Assembly: GCA_020796225.1 (NCBI GenBank)
Contig: CM036762.1
Span: 49,764,407-49,828,406, forward strand
Direction: 5' to 3'
DNA length: 64,000 bases
DNA from: Arion vulgaris
Taxonomy: Eukaryota; Mollusca; Gastropoda; Stylommatophora; Arionidae
Both the position numbers and the translations under genes were made by a program. Below, piece by piece: positions 34,358 through 47,217 of this stretch (within the stretch, counting starts at the first letter, position 1; each line of letters starts with the position of its first letter). Below the pieces are notes generated by a model, which saw nothing but the letters and a program-made list of their open reading frames with translations, was not told the origin of the DNA and made no database searches.

Positions 34358-35785
34358 GATACTCTTCAGTACGACTCCGCACAGACCAGAAGCTGAACAA
34401 GTTAAAGGCAGAATTTTCTGATGTGTGCAGTTGTGGTTTTTATCAGTGTACCTTAGCAAGATCTGTCAAAACTTCAACGACCTTAACCTGTATTTAGGAA
34501 ACCGTATTTATTTTGGCGTCTGCAGATGTATCGATAAAAACATTGAAACTCTCACATAAACATGCTATAAACTAGTACTAAGAGACTTTCTAAGACCCAG
34601 TTACATCACAAGCGTTGTGGTGTCATCATCAGCTTCAGCCATTTCTACATTCAAAGTTACCTGAACTGCATTTTACAGCAAATCCTGTTGCTTGCCCAGT
34701 AAACTTTGACGATCTGTCGTCTGTTCACCATTTGATGTTGCCTTAAAATTATGTCTTTGGCATTGAGTTACGTTTCTAGTTATTATATTGTATGGAAGTG
34801 AATAATCAAATGCAAATTAAAAAAACATAAGATCATTAAATACCACAGATAGGAATGTGTAAGTTGTAAGAAAGTTGACCGGTATTCAGTAGTCATAGTT
34901 TCAACTTCACGCAAAATATTGCCTCATAGGTGCTCTGTTCTAGTACCATCAGATATAACTCAAAGAGCTTATCATCTTGTCATATGAACTCGTAAAACAA
35001 ATAGAAGTCTTGACACAAATAAGCAACTTCCACATGCATTAAATGCATACGCCAGCTTTTAGCACACGCATTAAATGCATGAATCAGCTTTTAGCACACA
35101 CATTAAATGCATGCATCACCTTTTAGCACATGCATTAAATGCATACGTCGGTCACAATAGTGCTAACCCCACCGTCCGCCATTTTAATTTTCAATTCACC
35201 TCGAAGTAAACAACGTAGTGCAAACACTACAATCTGTACAGGCATTACTCATAAAACAACCGTTGGATGGCGGGCGACTAGCAGTCCGCTATTTTCTGAG
35301 TTTGCATTTTACAACACAACCACACTAAGCACACACTAGAAACGTTCTGAATGAAATTCACAGCTTACAGTGTCGACCTAAACTCTAAACTCTATAGTTT
35401 GACGACAAAACTGAGTCCTGGTAGTCCAAACATTAGGGGAAATGAGCTAGCAAACGCGCCCCTAAGCAAATAACAAACAATGGTCTCAACGTTTACTTGC
35501 CTTTTCACCATATTTGCAGGTAAATCTTTTACCTGAAGAAAGTTAATGTCTTGTAAATAAAAACAGGAAATTTAATGTGTTTAGAAGTCAATGTTCATAA
35601 AAAGCCCATTGCACAATATAAATGAAGTCTCCTTTTTGTTTGTTGAATGTGTACACGATTGTTTTTTGTTTAATACAACTGATATCATTACTCTTAGTGT
35701 AGAGTTATTATTGCTCAGCTGTTTTGTTAAGTAAATAAATAAGTGCGTCCTTGGTGACGATTATTTATCTTGATAGTTTTATACA
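34358..35785. other. Duplicated 3' flank of the receptor 3 unit
   Basis: No gene. The phrases near 34,360-34,500, 34,610-34,700 and 34,890-35,340 are matched by 47,425-47,560, 47,680-47,770 and 50,030-50,400 in the receptor 4 unit, so this is duplicated intergenic DNA. A ~31-bp unit with CATTAAATGCAT is repeated four times at 35,033-35,145. Confidence 0.65.
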
Positions 35786-35799
35786 AATTGTAGACATGT

Positions 35800-38700
35800 T
35801 TTCTGATAACCGATCTGATATATGTTACTTTTGATATCACTGATAACCGATCTGATATATGTTACTTTTGATATCACTGATAACCGATCTGATATATGTT
35901 ACTTTTGATATCACTGATAACCGATCTGATATATGTTACTTTGATATCACTGATAACCGATCTGATATATGTTACTTTTGATATCACTGATAACCGATCT
36001 GATATATGTTACTTTTGATATCACTGATAACCGATCTGATATATGTTACTTTTGATATCACTGATAACCGATCTGATATATGTTACTTTTGATATCACTG
36101 ATAACCGATCTGATATATGTTACTTTTGATATCACTGATAACCGATCTGATATATTTACTTTTGATATCACTGATAACCGATCTGATATATGTTACTTTG
36201 ATATCACTGATAACCGATCTGATATATGTTACTTTTGATATCACTGAAAAACCGATCTGATATATGTTACTTTTGATATCACTGATAACCGATCTGATAT
36301 ATGTTACTTTTGATATCACTGATAACCGATCTGATATATGTTACTTTTGATATCACTGATAACCGATCTGATATATGTTACTTTTGATATCACTGATAAC
36401 CGATCTGATATATGTTATTTTTGATATCACTGATAACCGATCTGATATATGTTACTTTTGATATCACTGATAACCGATCTGATATATGTTACTTTTGATA
36501 TCACTGATAACCGATCTGATATATGTTACTTTTGATATCACTGATAACCGATCTGATATATGTTACTTTGATATCACTGATAACCGATCTGATATATGTT
36601 ACTTTTGATATCACTGATAACCGATCTGATATATGTTACTTTTGATATCACTGATAACCGATCTGATATATGTTACTTTTGATATCACTGATAACCGATC
36701 TGATATATGTTACTTTGATATCACTGATAACCGATCTGATATATGTTACTTTTGATATCACTGATAACCGATCTGATATATGTTACTTTGATATCACTGA
36801 TAACCGATCTGATATATGTTATTTTTGATATCACTGATAACCGATCTGATATATGTTACTTTGATATCACTGATAACCGATCTGATATATGTTACTTTTG
36901 ATATCACTGATAACCGATCTGATATATGTTACTTTGATATCACTGATAACCGATCTGATATATGTTACTTTGATACCCTGATAACGATCTGATTTTGTTA
37001 CTTTGATATCACTGATAACCGATCGATATTATTTACTTGATATCACTGATAACCGATCTGATATATGTTACTTTTGATATCACTGATAACCGATCTGATA
37101 TATGTTACTTTGATATCACTGATAACCGATCTGATATATGTTACTTTTGATATCACTGATAACCGATCTGATATATGTTACTTTGATATCCTGATAACCG
37201 ATCTGATATATTTTATTTTTGGGATATCACTGATAACCGATCTGATATATGTTACTTTTGATATCACTGATAACCGATCTGATATATGTTACTTTGATAT
37301 CACTGATAACCGATCTGATATATGTTACTTTTGATATCACTGATAACCGATCTGATATATGTTATTTTTGATATCACTGATAACCGATCTGATATATGTT
37401 ACTTTTGATAGTCATGATAACCGATCTGATATATGTTACTTTGATATCACTGATAACCGATCTGATATATGTTACTTTTGATATCACTGATAACCGATCT
37501 GATATATGTTACTTTTGATATCACTGATAACCGATCTGATATATGTTACTTTGATATCACTGATAACCGATCGGGATATATGTTACTTTTGATATCACTG
37601 ATAACCGATCTGATATATGTTATTTGGATATCACTGATAACCGATCTGATATATTATTTTGATATCACTGATAACCGATCTGATATATTTATTTTGATAT
37701 CACTGATAACCGATCTGATATATGTTATTTTTGATATCACTGATAACCGATCTGATATATGTTACTTTTGATATCACTGATAACCGATCTGATATATGTT
37801 ACTTTTGATATCACTGATAACCGATCTGATATATGTTACTTTTGATATCACTGATAACCGATCTGATATATGTTACTTTTGATATCACTGATAACCGATC
37901 TGATATATGTTACTTTTGATATCATATAACCGATCTGATATATGTTATTTTTGATATCACTGATAACCGATCTGATATATGTTACTTTTGATATCACTGA
38001 TAACCGATCTGATATATGTTACTTTTGATATCACTGATAACCGATCTGATATATGTTACTTTGATATCACTGATAACCGATCTGATATATGTTACTTTTG
38101 ATATCACTGATAACCGATCTGATATATGTTACTTTTGATATCACTGATAACCGATCTGATATATGTTATTTTTGATATCACTGATAACCGATCTGATATA
38201 TGTTATTTTTGATATCACTGATAACCGATCTGATATATGTTACTTTGATATCACTGATAACCGATCTGATATATGTTATTTTTGATATCACTGATAACCG
38301 ATCTGATATATGTTACTTTGATATCACTGATAACCGATCTGATATATGTTACTTTTGATATCACTGATAACCGATCTGATATATTTTTACTTTGATATCC
38401 CCGATAACCGATCTGATATATGTTAATTTTGATATCACTGATAACCGATCTGATATATGTTACTTTGATATCACTGATAACCGATCTGATATATGTTACT
38501 TTGATATCACTGATAACCGACCCTGATATATGTTACTTTTGATATCACTGAAAACCCGATCTGATATATGTTACTTTTGATTTCACTGATAACCGATCTG
38601 ATATATGTTACTTTTGATATCACTGATAACCGATCTGATATATGTTAATTTTGATATCACTGATAACCGATCTGATATATGTTACTTTGATATCACTGAT

Positions 38701-39527
38701 AACCGATCTGATATATGTTACTTTTGATATCACTGATAACCGATCTGATTTTGTTACTTTGATATCACTGATAACCGATCGATATATTACTTTGATATCA
38801 CTGATAACCGATCTGATATATGTTACTTTTGATTTCACTGATAACCGATCTGATATATGTTACTTTTGATATCACTGATAACCGATCTGATATATGTTAA
38901 TTTTGATATCACTGATAACCGATCTGATATATGTTACTTTGATATCACTGATAACCGATCTGATATATGTTACTTTGATATCACTGATAACCGATCTGAT
39001 ATATGTTACTTTTGATATCACTGATAACCGATCTGATATATGTTACTTTTGATATCACTGATAACCGATCTGATATATGTTACTTTGATATCACTGATAA
39101 CCGATCTGATATATGTTACTTTTGATATCACTGATAACCGATCTGATATTGTTACTTTGATATCACTGATAACCGATCTGAAATTTACTTTTGATATCAC
39201 TGATAACCGATCTGATATATGTTACTTTGATATCACTGATAACCGATCTGATATATGTTACTTTTGATATCACTGATAACCGACCCTGATATAGTTATTT
39301 TCGATATCACTGAAACCCGATCGATATAGTTCTTTGATACCCTGATAACCGATCTGATATATGTTACTTTTGATATCACTGATAACCGATCTGATATATG
39401 TTACTTTTGATATCACTGATAACCGATCTGATATATGTTACTTTTGATATCACTGATAACCGATCTGATATATGTTACTTTGATATCACTGATAACCGAT
39501 CTGATATATGTTACTTTGATATCACAT
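35800..39527. repeat. 37-bp satellite-like array, ~100 copies
   Basis: A 3.7-kb array of a 36/37-bp unit: GATATCACTGATAACC, then GATCTGATATATGTTACTTT with one T more or less. Most units are clean, but there are clusters of irregular units near 36,970-37,040, 37,180-37,220, 37,560-37,690, 38,380-38,550, 38,745-38,795 and 39,280-39,345 with many short indels. Open frames on both strands are by-products. It lies between the receptor 3 and receptor 4 units. Confidence 0.97.
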
Positions 39528-39870
39528 TCATGGAGTCTCAGTTCTGCTGCTTCATCGGTTGCCATGTCTTCATCTAACAGTCGGTCATTGAGTCACTTAA
39601 GTATTTATCTCTTATCTATCTCTAGTGTTTCTAATATTTGATTCATTTAAATATGTCTCACATATGCATATCTAATGTATTTACCATTAGCCTCTCAAGC
39701 ACAGACTGGGACTCTTTCATTGTCTTGTAACTTACTACTAACCAATTCATAACAGAAAAATAGTTCCCAATAAGACTTGATGCTATACACATGACATATA
39801 TGCATGGTATCACCATGTGTTTCTTGACATTTCACTGTTTGGAGAGAGGATAACACAATTATTGTTCATC
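39528..39870. other. Intergenic, nothing recognised
   Basis: Unique-looking sequence between two arrays. No feature seen. Confidence 0.5.
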
Positions 39871-40430
39871 AACAGCTTGTAGGTATAAACATAGACAACA
39901 GCTTGTAGATATAAACTAAGCTTGTAGATATAAACATAGACAACAGCTTGTAGATATAAACTAAGCTTGTAGATATAAACATAGTCAACAGCTTGTAGAT
40001 ATAAACATAGACAATAGCTTGTAGATATAAACTAAGCTTGTAGATATAAACATAGTCAACAGCTTGTAGATATAAACATAGACAACAGCTTGTAGATATA
40101 AACTAAGCTTGTAGATATAAACATAGTCAACAGCTTGTAGATATAAACATAGACAACAGCTTGTAGATATAAACATAGACAACAGCTTGTAGATATAAAC
40201 ATAGACAACAGCTTGTAGATATAAACATAGACAACAGCTTGTAGATATAAACAAAGACAACAGCTTGTAGATATAAACATAGACAACAGCTTGTAGATAC
40301 TCGTATAAACATAGACAACAGCTTGTAGATATAAACATAGACAACAGATTGTAGATATAAACATAGACAACAGCTTGTAGATATAAACATAGACAACAGC
40401 TTGTAGATATAAACTAAGCTTGTAGATAGT
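39870..40430. repeat. 26-bp minisatellite with higher-order variants
   Basis: Copies of a 26-bp unit (AACAGCTTGTAGATATAAAC plus ATAGAC). In the left half, shortened units (TAAACTAAGCTTGTAGAT) recur in a repeated pattern, and ATAGTC alternates with ATAGAC, giving a higher-order period of roughly 67-70 bp. One unit near 40,300 carries a short insertion. Confidence 0.94.
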
Positions 40431-40439
40431 GTAGATAAA

Positions 40440-40694
40440 ATAATTTAATACAAATGACTTATTTGAATAAATCGTTATAGAAAATCAAGATATTTTGTTA
40501 CGATTAATAGCTGAATGTCCATGATGTCATCACTCGGTAAGATTTTGTTATGATTAATCTTTGAATGTCCATGATGTATTCCTTCAGTGTTCAATTTTAA
40601 AAAACCCCTCCTAATGTATTGAACACAAAAACTGTATATGAAAGGGCGAAGTATTGAAATCAAACAGTTAATCGATAAGAGAGAGACGCGCATG

Positions 40695-40764
<70 letters not shown>

Positions 40765-41064
40765 CTAAAACTGTTGGCGTTAGACATTTTCTGACATCGC
40801 AGTCTGTGTGACTTCAGCTGTTATAATCTCTGATAGGTTTCATGCACACCACAAAGCTCTGTTTTCTGAATCTATGACAGACGTGATATACAACAGCTAT
40901 CAATGATAATTATATGATTCTAGTTTCTCATTACAGCCTGCATTATATTAAATGTTAAACAAGAAAGGAAACAATTATTATTTAGAATTTTCATAATTTG
41001 TGACAATGACACAAAACCAACATAGCTATTATTAAGAATTGACAAAGTTTTAAATATAAATGTA
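40440..41064 (+). promoter_or_regulatory. Upstream block of receptor 4, left part
   Basis: Close match to 30,780-31,195 before receptor 3, interrupted by an (AT)n run (40,697-40,763). It breaks at 41,064 where two retroelements were inserted, and continues at 46,154. The separation of about 5 kb from the gene may have removed promoter function. Confidence 0.6.
40697..40763. repeat. (AT)n microsatellite
   Basis: About 33 AT dinucleotides. The matching place before receptor 3 (near 30,878) has only a short TAATATAA, so this expansion is specific to this copy. Confidence 0.97.
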
Positions 41065-42049
41065 GTGAAACACGTACAAACAAAGTACTATAGTCTTACA
41101 AAATACAGAAACAGTGACGATAAACAGCAACGTTTCGACCAAAAGGTCTTTATCAAGTAAACGACACAACAGGAGTGACGAATTATAGAGAACACTTACA
41201 AATGGACGATAACGGAAACAAGCAAATGTATCTAATGAACTGGGAATAAAACGAATAACGAAATGAGTGCAACACAAAACTAGAAGTGAAAAAGAAGTGA
41301 AACAATATACAATCAAGTGAAAATACAAATTATATATATGAAGCAAATACACATATAGATTACAAGGCATGAGATGAGAAAGTACTAAGAAGCATAGGAA
41401 TGTAATGAGTTGAGTCCAAGAGGCCGCAAGGTACCATATAACGAAATAAAACGGTTCTCCAGAGCAAATCGACTACGATCATCAGAGGAACATGATCGGA
41501 TGGCTGTGACCTGGACATCGCTAGCTCCTGAATGGCCAGTATCATTGAAATGGGTAGCTACAGGGGTCACAGAGCATTGGCGTATATCGCGCAAGTGTTG
41601 GGCGAATCGGTCACTGAGTCTCCTGCCGGTTTCCCAATATAGGCCTTGTTGCACCGCTTGCAGATAATGGCATAGATAATATCACGGGACTCGCACGTGA
41701 AACTGTCTTCAATAACGAACGTGGCTTTTGGAAAAGACATCGTGCGGGTCTGTATTACATAAGCACACGTGTTGCAGCGCCGACGGCCACACTGGATGGT
41801 GCCAAAATGACTCTGGATATTAGGCTTGAGGCGACTGTGAACCAACATATCCTTAAGGCTTCTGTCCCGTCTTTACGCCACCAAAGGATAGTGTTGGAAG
41901 ATTGAACGTGTCTCAGGATCAGACTGAAGAATGGAGATATAACGGAAAAGACTTTCTTCACAAGGGAACTATGAGGGTGGAAAGTTAAGACAAGTTTCAC
42001 CCTGTCAGAATTCGAAGTTCTATGCTGGTTAGAGAGAAATATAAATGTA
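41052..42049 (-). mobile_element. Penelope-like element, 5'-truncated, GIY-YIG end, with 13-bp TSD
   Basis: The segment 41,065-42,036 is flanked by AAATATAAATGTA (41,052-41,064 and 42,037-42,049). On the minus strand it encodes the end of a Penelope polyprotein: an RT-end/linker stretch (KLVLTFHPHSSLVKKVF, 42,000-41,950), then MLVHSRLKPNIQSHF, a cysteine-rich CGRRRCNTCAYV, the phrase YAIICKRCNKAYIGK and LSDRFAQHLRDI with HFNDTGH, ending in ALENRFISLYGTLRPLGLN. This is the GIY-YIG endonuclease domain that nicks DNA for target-primed insertion. Frame changes near 41,850 and 41,640 break it, and the reverse transcriptase is absent. The non-coding tail (41,065-41,200) matches the modules at 15.5-15.97 kb. 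Confidence 0.9.
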
Positions 42050-45000
42050 TATCATCATCATCATCATTGGCCTCTTTGTCTCAGGAGACAATAGGTTTTG
42101 CGTCACGTAGTATGTTCTGTGCTGAATCGCAACGTTTCTTGTGGCTGTAATGGCCTATTCAGGAGGGGCAATCCTTGCCACAGTTGCTGCAGGTAAAACT
42201 GTAGACTAGAGCTGATACATAGGATGTTCTCTCTGCCCTCTGTGCTCTCTTTTGCCTCTACATGTGATGTTGTTTTTCTTCTTTTCTTGTTGAGCCGTCC
42301 CTCACTGCAGTTCGCTATACTTGTCTGTCTTTGGCCAGCCGCTCCCAGTGTTCTTTATCTATGCCGCATGAAGTTAGATCACGCTTGCAGGTGTCAATGA
42401 AGCGTAATAATAGGCGCCCATGCTGTCTAGCACCAGATGCGAGTTGACCATATAGAATGTTCTTTGGGATTCTATCATCGCTCATACGGCACACGTGTCC
42501 CAGTCATCTCAGACGTCGCTGACTCAGTAAGGTGTACATGTTTGGAATGCCAGCACTGTCCAGGACTTCTATATTGAAGATGTGATCTTGCCATTGGATG
42601 TTGTATTTTCGCCAGAGACAGCGCATGTGGAAGGTGTTGAGGCGATGTTCTTGTCTAACATATGTGGTCCATGTCTCTCTACCATACAGCAGAGTGCTGA
42701 GAACACAAGCCTTATATATTTGTGTGTTGGTGTTTCTTGTGAGTGCCCTGTTTTCCCATACACGCTTTGCTAATTTAAACATAGCAGTGGAGGCCTTCCC
42801 AATGCGACTACTAATTTCATCATCGAGGGAGAGGTTGCTGCTGATGACAGAGTCAAGGTATGTAAAGGTGTTAACTACTTCATACTCAAGCGTATGACTA
42901 CCAATGTTGATAGATGGGGCTCTGCTAATATCCTGGAACATTATATTTGTTTTCTTCAGGCTGATGGTCAGGCCGAATTCATTTGATGCTGCAACAAATC
43001 TGTCCATGAGGTGTTGTAGCCCTTCCTCTGTGTGTGATGTTAATGCTGCATCATCGGCAAAAAGAAGTTCCCTGATGGTGACTCTTTGGATTTTGGTCTT
43101 TGCTTTGAGTCGCACCATGTTGAACAATTTTCCATCTGATCTTGTGTGGAGAAATATTCCTTCTTCGGCGGATTCAAAAGCACGGGAGAGAAGTAGGGAG
43201 AAAAATATTCTAAAGAGTATGGGTGCAAGTACACACCCCTACTTGACGCCGCTGTTGATAGGAAAATCACTGGAGGAGGCCCCATCAAACATCACTGTAC
43301 CCTTCATGTTATGGAATGATGTTATGATTTTAAGCAATGTAGGAGGCTAGCAGATTTTTCCAACAGCTTGAAGAGGCCAACTCTACTCACTAGGTCAAAT
43401 GCCTTTGTTCGATCTATGAATGCAATGTACAGTGGCATTCTTTGTTTACGACATTTCTCCTGCAGTTGTCTCAAGGAGAATAACATGTCAATAGTGGATC
43501 TGTTGGATCTAAATCCACATTGTTACTCAGGGAATACTTGGTTTGCTAGCTTTTGTAACCTATTTAGTACTACGCGTTCGAAGAACTTCCCCGCGATGTT
43601 GAGCAACGAGATACCACGGTAGTTGTTACAGTCACCACGATCACCTTTATTTTTATACAAGGTGATGATGTTTGCATCTCTCATGTCCTGAGACATTTCT
43701 CCCTCCTCCCAGCATAGGTACAATAATTCATGCAGACTGGTCAGGATAGTTTATTTAGCACATTTGATTACTTCAAGGGGGATACCGTCCTTTTCAATTG
43801 CAATACTGATTTCTGCCTCTGATGGCATCTGGTCTAATTTGCTCAAGGTCGGAAGAGCTTTAATTCCATCGAACGCGATGTCAATTACAATATTTTGGGT
43901 GGAATTTAACTCTAGATAATGTTCCACCCAGCGTTCTATCTGATTCTTGCGATCGATTAGTACTTACCCTGTTTTTGTTTTAAGAGGTGTAGTCTTTTTG
44001 ATAGTTGGGTCAAAGGCCTTCCTAATGCCCTCATGAACAGCCCTTATGGTTCCAGTATCAAAGGAGAGCTGGATATTTCTACATAACTCCTGCCAGTAGT
44101 TGTTTGCGCATCGTCTGGCTGTTTCTTGTATGACACTTCTTGCAGATCTAAGAGCAAGGAGTGACTTGGCGCTTGGATTGTTTTTATGGTTCTGAAGAGC
44201 AGTTCCTTTTTCTGCTATGACAGGCTCCAGCTCTAATATGTTTGCAGCAAACCAATCAGGGTTTTGCCTATCTCAGGTGCCAAAGGTGGTTTTGGTCGAA
44301 TTATATAAGGCGTGCCGGATGTAGGACCATTTTATTTCCGCATTTCCTTTTGGTGTGCTTTGGAGAATGCTTCATAATGTACTACAAAATGATTGTACTA
44401 TTTCTGGTTTGGTGGTATTTTCGGTGTTAATGTGTGACACCCTTTCCTCTTCGAATGGTGGGGTGTTTTATTTTCAGCCTAACTTTGCTACATATCAGTG
44501 AATGGTCAGTGTCACAGTCAGCACTATGGTAGCTACGATTGCTGAGCACACTGTTTATCGCATTTTGCCTCGTTAGAATTAGATCTATTTGATGCCATCT
44601 ATGTGAACGCGGGTGTTTCCAGGACACCTTGTGGCGGGGCTTGTATTAAAGAAAGTGTTTGTGATGCAAAGGTTGTTGTAGTTGCATATCTCCAGTAGCC
44701 GTTGTCCATTTTATTAATTTTTCCAGTACCATGTTTTCCTATGCACGATGGCCAAGAGTTGTGATCGGCTTCAACTCTAGCATTGAAGTCCCCCATTAGG
44801 AATAGGTGTTCGTTTTGGGGAATTCTACTGATTTCTGATTGTATCTCCTCATAAAAATGTATCTTTTACGTCAGGCTTTGAGTGTAGTGTTGGTGCGTAT
44901 ACACTGAAGAGATGGACCAGGCCTGTTACTGTGCGAAGTTTAATGGACAAATTACGGTCTGAGCCGCTTATTGGAGGTTCTACCATGTGGAGCAATGTAG

Positions 45001-46163
45001 TTTTAATGGCAAATCCTACTTCATACAGACTTTGTTCGTCTTGAGCTTTTCCTTGCCAGTAGAACGTGTAGTCTTGTTCCCTCAGCGATCCATTTTCAGC
45101 GAGTTGTGCCTCCTGTAATGCTGCGATGTCCACTCCAAGTCGTTTGAGCTCATTGTTAATTACTGTAGTTTTCTGTAGGTCGTGTATCTGTGTAAGATCT
45201 TCTGACAGGCCATGACACATTGTCCTTACGTTCCAGCGTGCTAAGCTAAGGGCTGGAGCCTTCTTGATTTTATTATTATTCTTTGGTGTGGTACTTACAG
45301 TCCACTTGTCAGGTAATACCTTAAGCTCCAAGCACCCATTGAAGCAGGTGAACTGTGGCGAGATAACACCTTATTGTTCAGGGCTGCCTAGCTTGAGGTG
45401 GGCGGTATCTGTCCAATGAGACGCGATGATCTCTCCCACCGTCGAAGACAACCCGTGGCGTCTAATACTCTACGCCATTTGAGCTGGACTTATAACCCGT
45501 AATTGCTGTCTTCCGTGTTGGTTTGATCAACAAAGTCGATCACGAAGTGACCTCTCCATGACGCATGCCTGAGTGATTTTTATGGAGTAACTGAGTTGCC
45601 CAAGCGTCAACTACCCCCTCTGGACCTCGCTGATAGCATCCAGAGGAGTGCAAGCATGACATCTGGTATCAGTTCGGTTGCAGGAGCTGCCGGTAGGACA
45701 TCACTTGATGCCTGTCCGCCTTAGTTGCTCCATTCCGAATTTTCTGTTTGGATTTACTTCCATACCCTTTGCCTTTCCCGAGGATCCCACAAGGCAGTTG
45801 GGCTATTTGCCCATAGCTGTGGGTCTGGATCTTGGATATCAGGGTAAATCCACTGATATCACAAGTCTGGGGGCCAGACCTCCACCGAGATTTTTGTCGG
45901 GTTAACTCCCCAAGGACATTAAAAAAAATCCTGACCTAGGGGTGTCTATCTCCCTAGGCGAGCAATTGCCCCGTTAGCCTCTGACCTCAGGGTCAAAGTT
46001 TCCCGGTCTACACCGCTGGGAGGTGGGGTTGACTTGTGTGTTCTGAGGGTAATCAGCAGGCTACTAATTTTCACTTTTCGCCCCACCTAAGAGAGACTAG
46101 CCGATCCCAACCCTGCCAGTGAAGGGCTAGGTTTAGGACACACCTTGTAGACCAAATGTATAT
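42043..46163 (-). mobile_element. RTE-like LINE, near full length, dead, with 10-bp TSD
   Basis: About 4.1 kb on the minus strand, flanked by AAATGTATAT (42,043-42,052 and 46,154-46,163). Right end: ~0.8-kb 5' region (46,153-45,340). Then an APE endonuclease: 45,331-44,849 (SLARWNVRTMCHG, IAALQEAQLAENG, LFSVYAPTL), 44,796-44,599 (MGDFNARVEADHNSWP) and 44,627-44,427 (WHQIDLILTRQ, DTDHSLICSKV). The reverse transcriptase begins about 43,723 (DANIITLYKNKGDRGDCNNY, RGISLLNIAGK) and continues at 43,127-42,504 (RELLFADDAALTSHTEE, YLDSVISSNLSLDDEIS, LLYGRETWTTYVRQEHRL). The 3' tail is (TGA)n at 42,067-42,053. At least four stops or frameshifts (near 44,830, 44,429, 43,520 and 42,504) make it non-functional. 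Confidence 0.92.
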
Positions 46164-46291
46164 AATAACTACACAAAGAAGATATAACATTAGAAAATAA
46201 TATTGTGATCTCTATTTCATTGTAGAATAGGGAGCCTTGAAATACTTGAAGTATTTTTCTGTGAAATTGAGTTTCACAACTTTGAACAGAC
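46154..46291 (+). promoter_or_regulatory. Upstream block of receptor 4, right part
   Basis: Matches 31,190-31,330 directly before receptor 3, including AGGGAGCCTTGAAATACTT and TGTGAAATTG(A/T)GTTTCACAA. It is the gene-proximal remainder of the interrupted block. Confidence 0.65.
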
Positions 46292-47217
46292 ATGAATACA
46301 AGTCAACCAGATCCGAATTATTGCTTTCTTCCAATGTGGATAAATATCCTAAACTTAATTTTTGGTATTATCATAATTTTCGAGAATGTTCTGATGATAT
46401 TTATAATCGTACGAACACCAAAACTTCACAACATCGCAAACATCTTCGTAACATCTTTAGCTGTGTCAGATTTGATTGTTGGAATCGCTGCTTTTTTGAT
46501 CGGCCTTTTATTCTTTACATGGATCACTTATGACTGGTTATTTACATATGTGATTTTTGTATTGGATACATGTAATGTAGGAATGATGCTTTGTTCATAT
46601 CTTCACATGACACTGATTGCCATTGAACGTTATGTTTACATCGCTTACCCTTACTTTCATTCTAGACATGTCACTGAAAAGTTGGTCATGAAATTGTACT
46701 GGTGTATGGTTCTGATTATACTTTATATAGTTATAGCGGCAGCTCTGTAAGACAAATTGTATTATTGTTTATTAAGGGATACATTATTGCAGAATTTTGT
46801 ACATTTTAACGGTGCATTTTGTGGCAACTTCTTTAGCGTATTTCAAAATAGCAGCTTTGTCATTAAAACATCGAAGATCATCGCCACCAATGTAGCGGTT
46901 TCGATCTCTGGGTCTTCGAATCACACAAACACCACCAAAATAAACAAGAAAATAAAGATTCATATAATAAAAACACTTATATTGTTTCAAGTAATGACCG
47001 GTTCATTAGTTATAATGACAGTTCCTGCAATAATCTGTGTTCTTGTTATAACATTTAATATTATTATTAATGAAAGTGTCATCAGTATAATAACATTTTC
47101 CCACCGTTCCTCGGGAGTCAATTCTTTATTAACATGTTCATGAACACTGATTTCAAACTTGCAGTCAAGAAATTATTTTTTAGTTTCCAAATAAAATTTA
47201 CAAAATATATTAGTTAA
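46292..47217 (+). pseudogene. Class A GPCR pseudogene (receptor 4)
   Basis: Closest to receptor 3. The first 152 codons (46,292-46,750) cover the N-terminus to TM4 with MNTS, N32, D60, C94 and ERY intact. Around 46,690-46,715 three single-base losses restore frame but turn the TM4 phrase into LYWCMVL, moving or losing W4.50. A stop replaces a glutamate in ECL2 (TAA at 46,748-46,750). About 20 bases are lost in TM5 near 46,815, and one more base near 47,115 shifts the end of TM7. TM6 (MTVPAIIC) is still readable. The 5-kb retroelement insertion in its upstream block fits a gene already free of selection. Confidence 0.92.

Noticed and set aside
40056..40396. Minus-strand open frames rich in LCLYLQAVVYVYIYKL-like repeats
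   Set aside because: By-products of the 26-bp array; hydrophobic content comes from TA-rich codons, not from membrane proteins.
42904..43350. Plus-strand open frame of 148 codons
   Set aside because: It lies antisense to the RTE reverse transcriptase palm (minus strand) and has no domain of its own.
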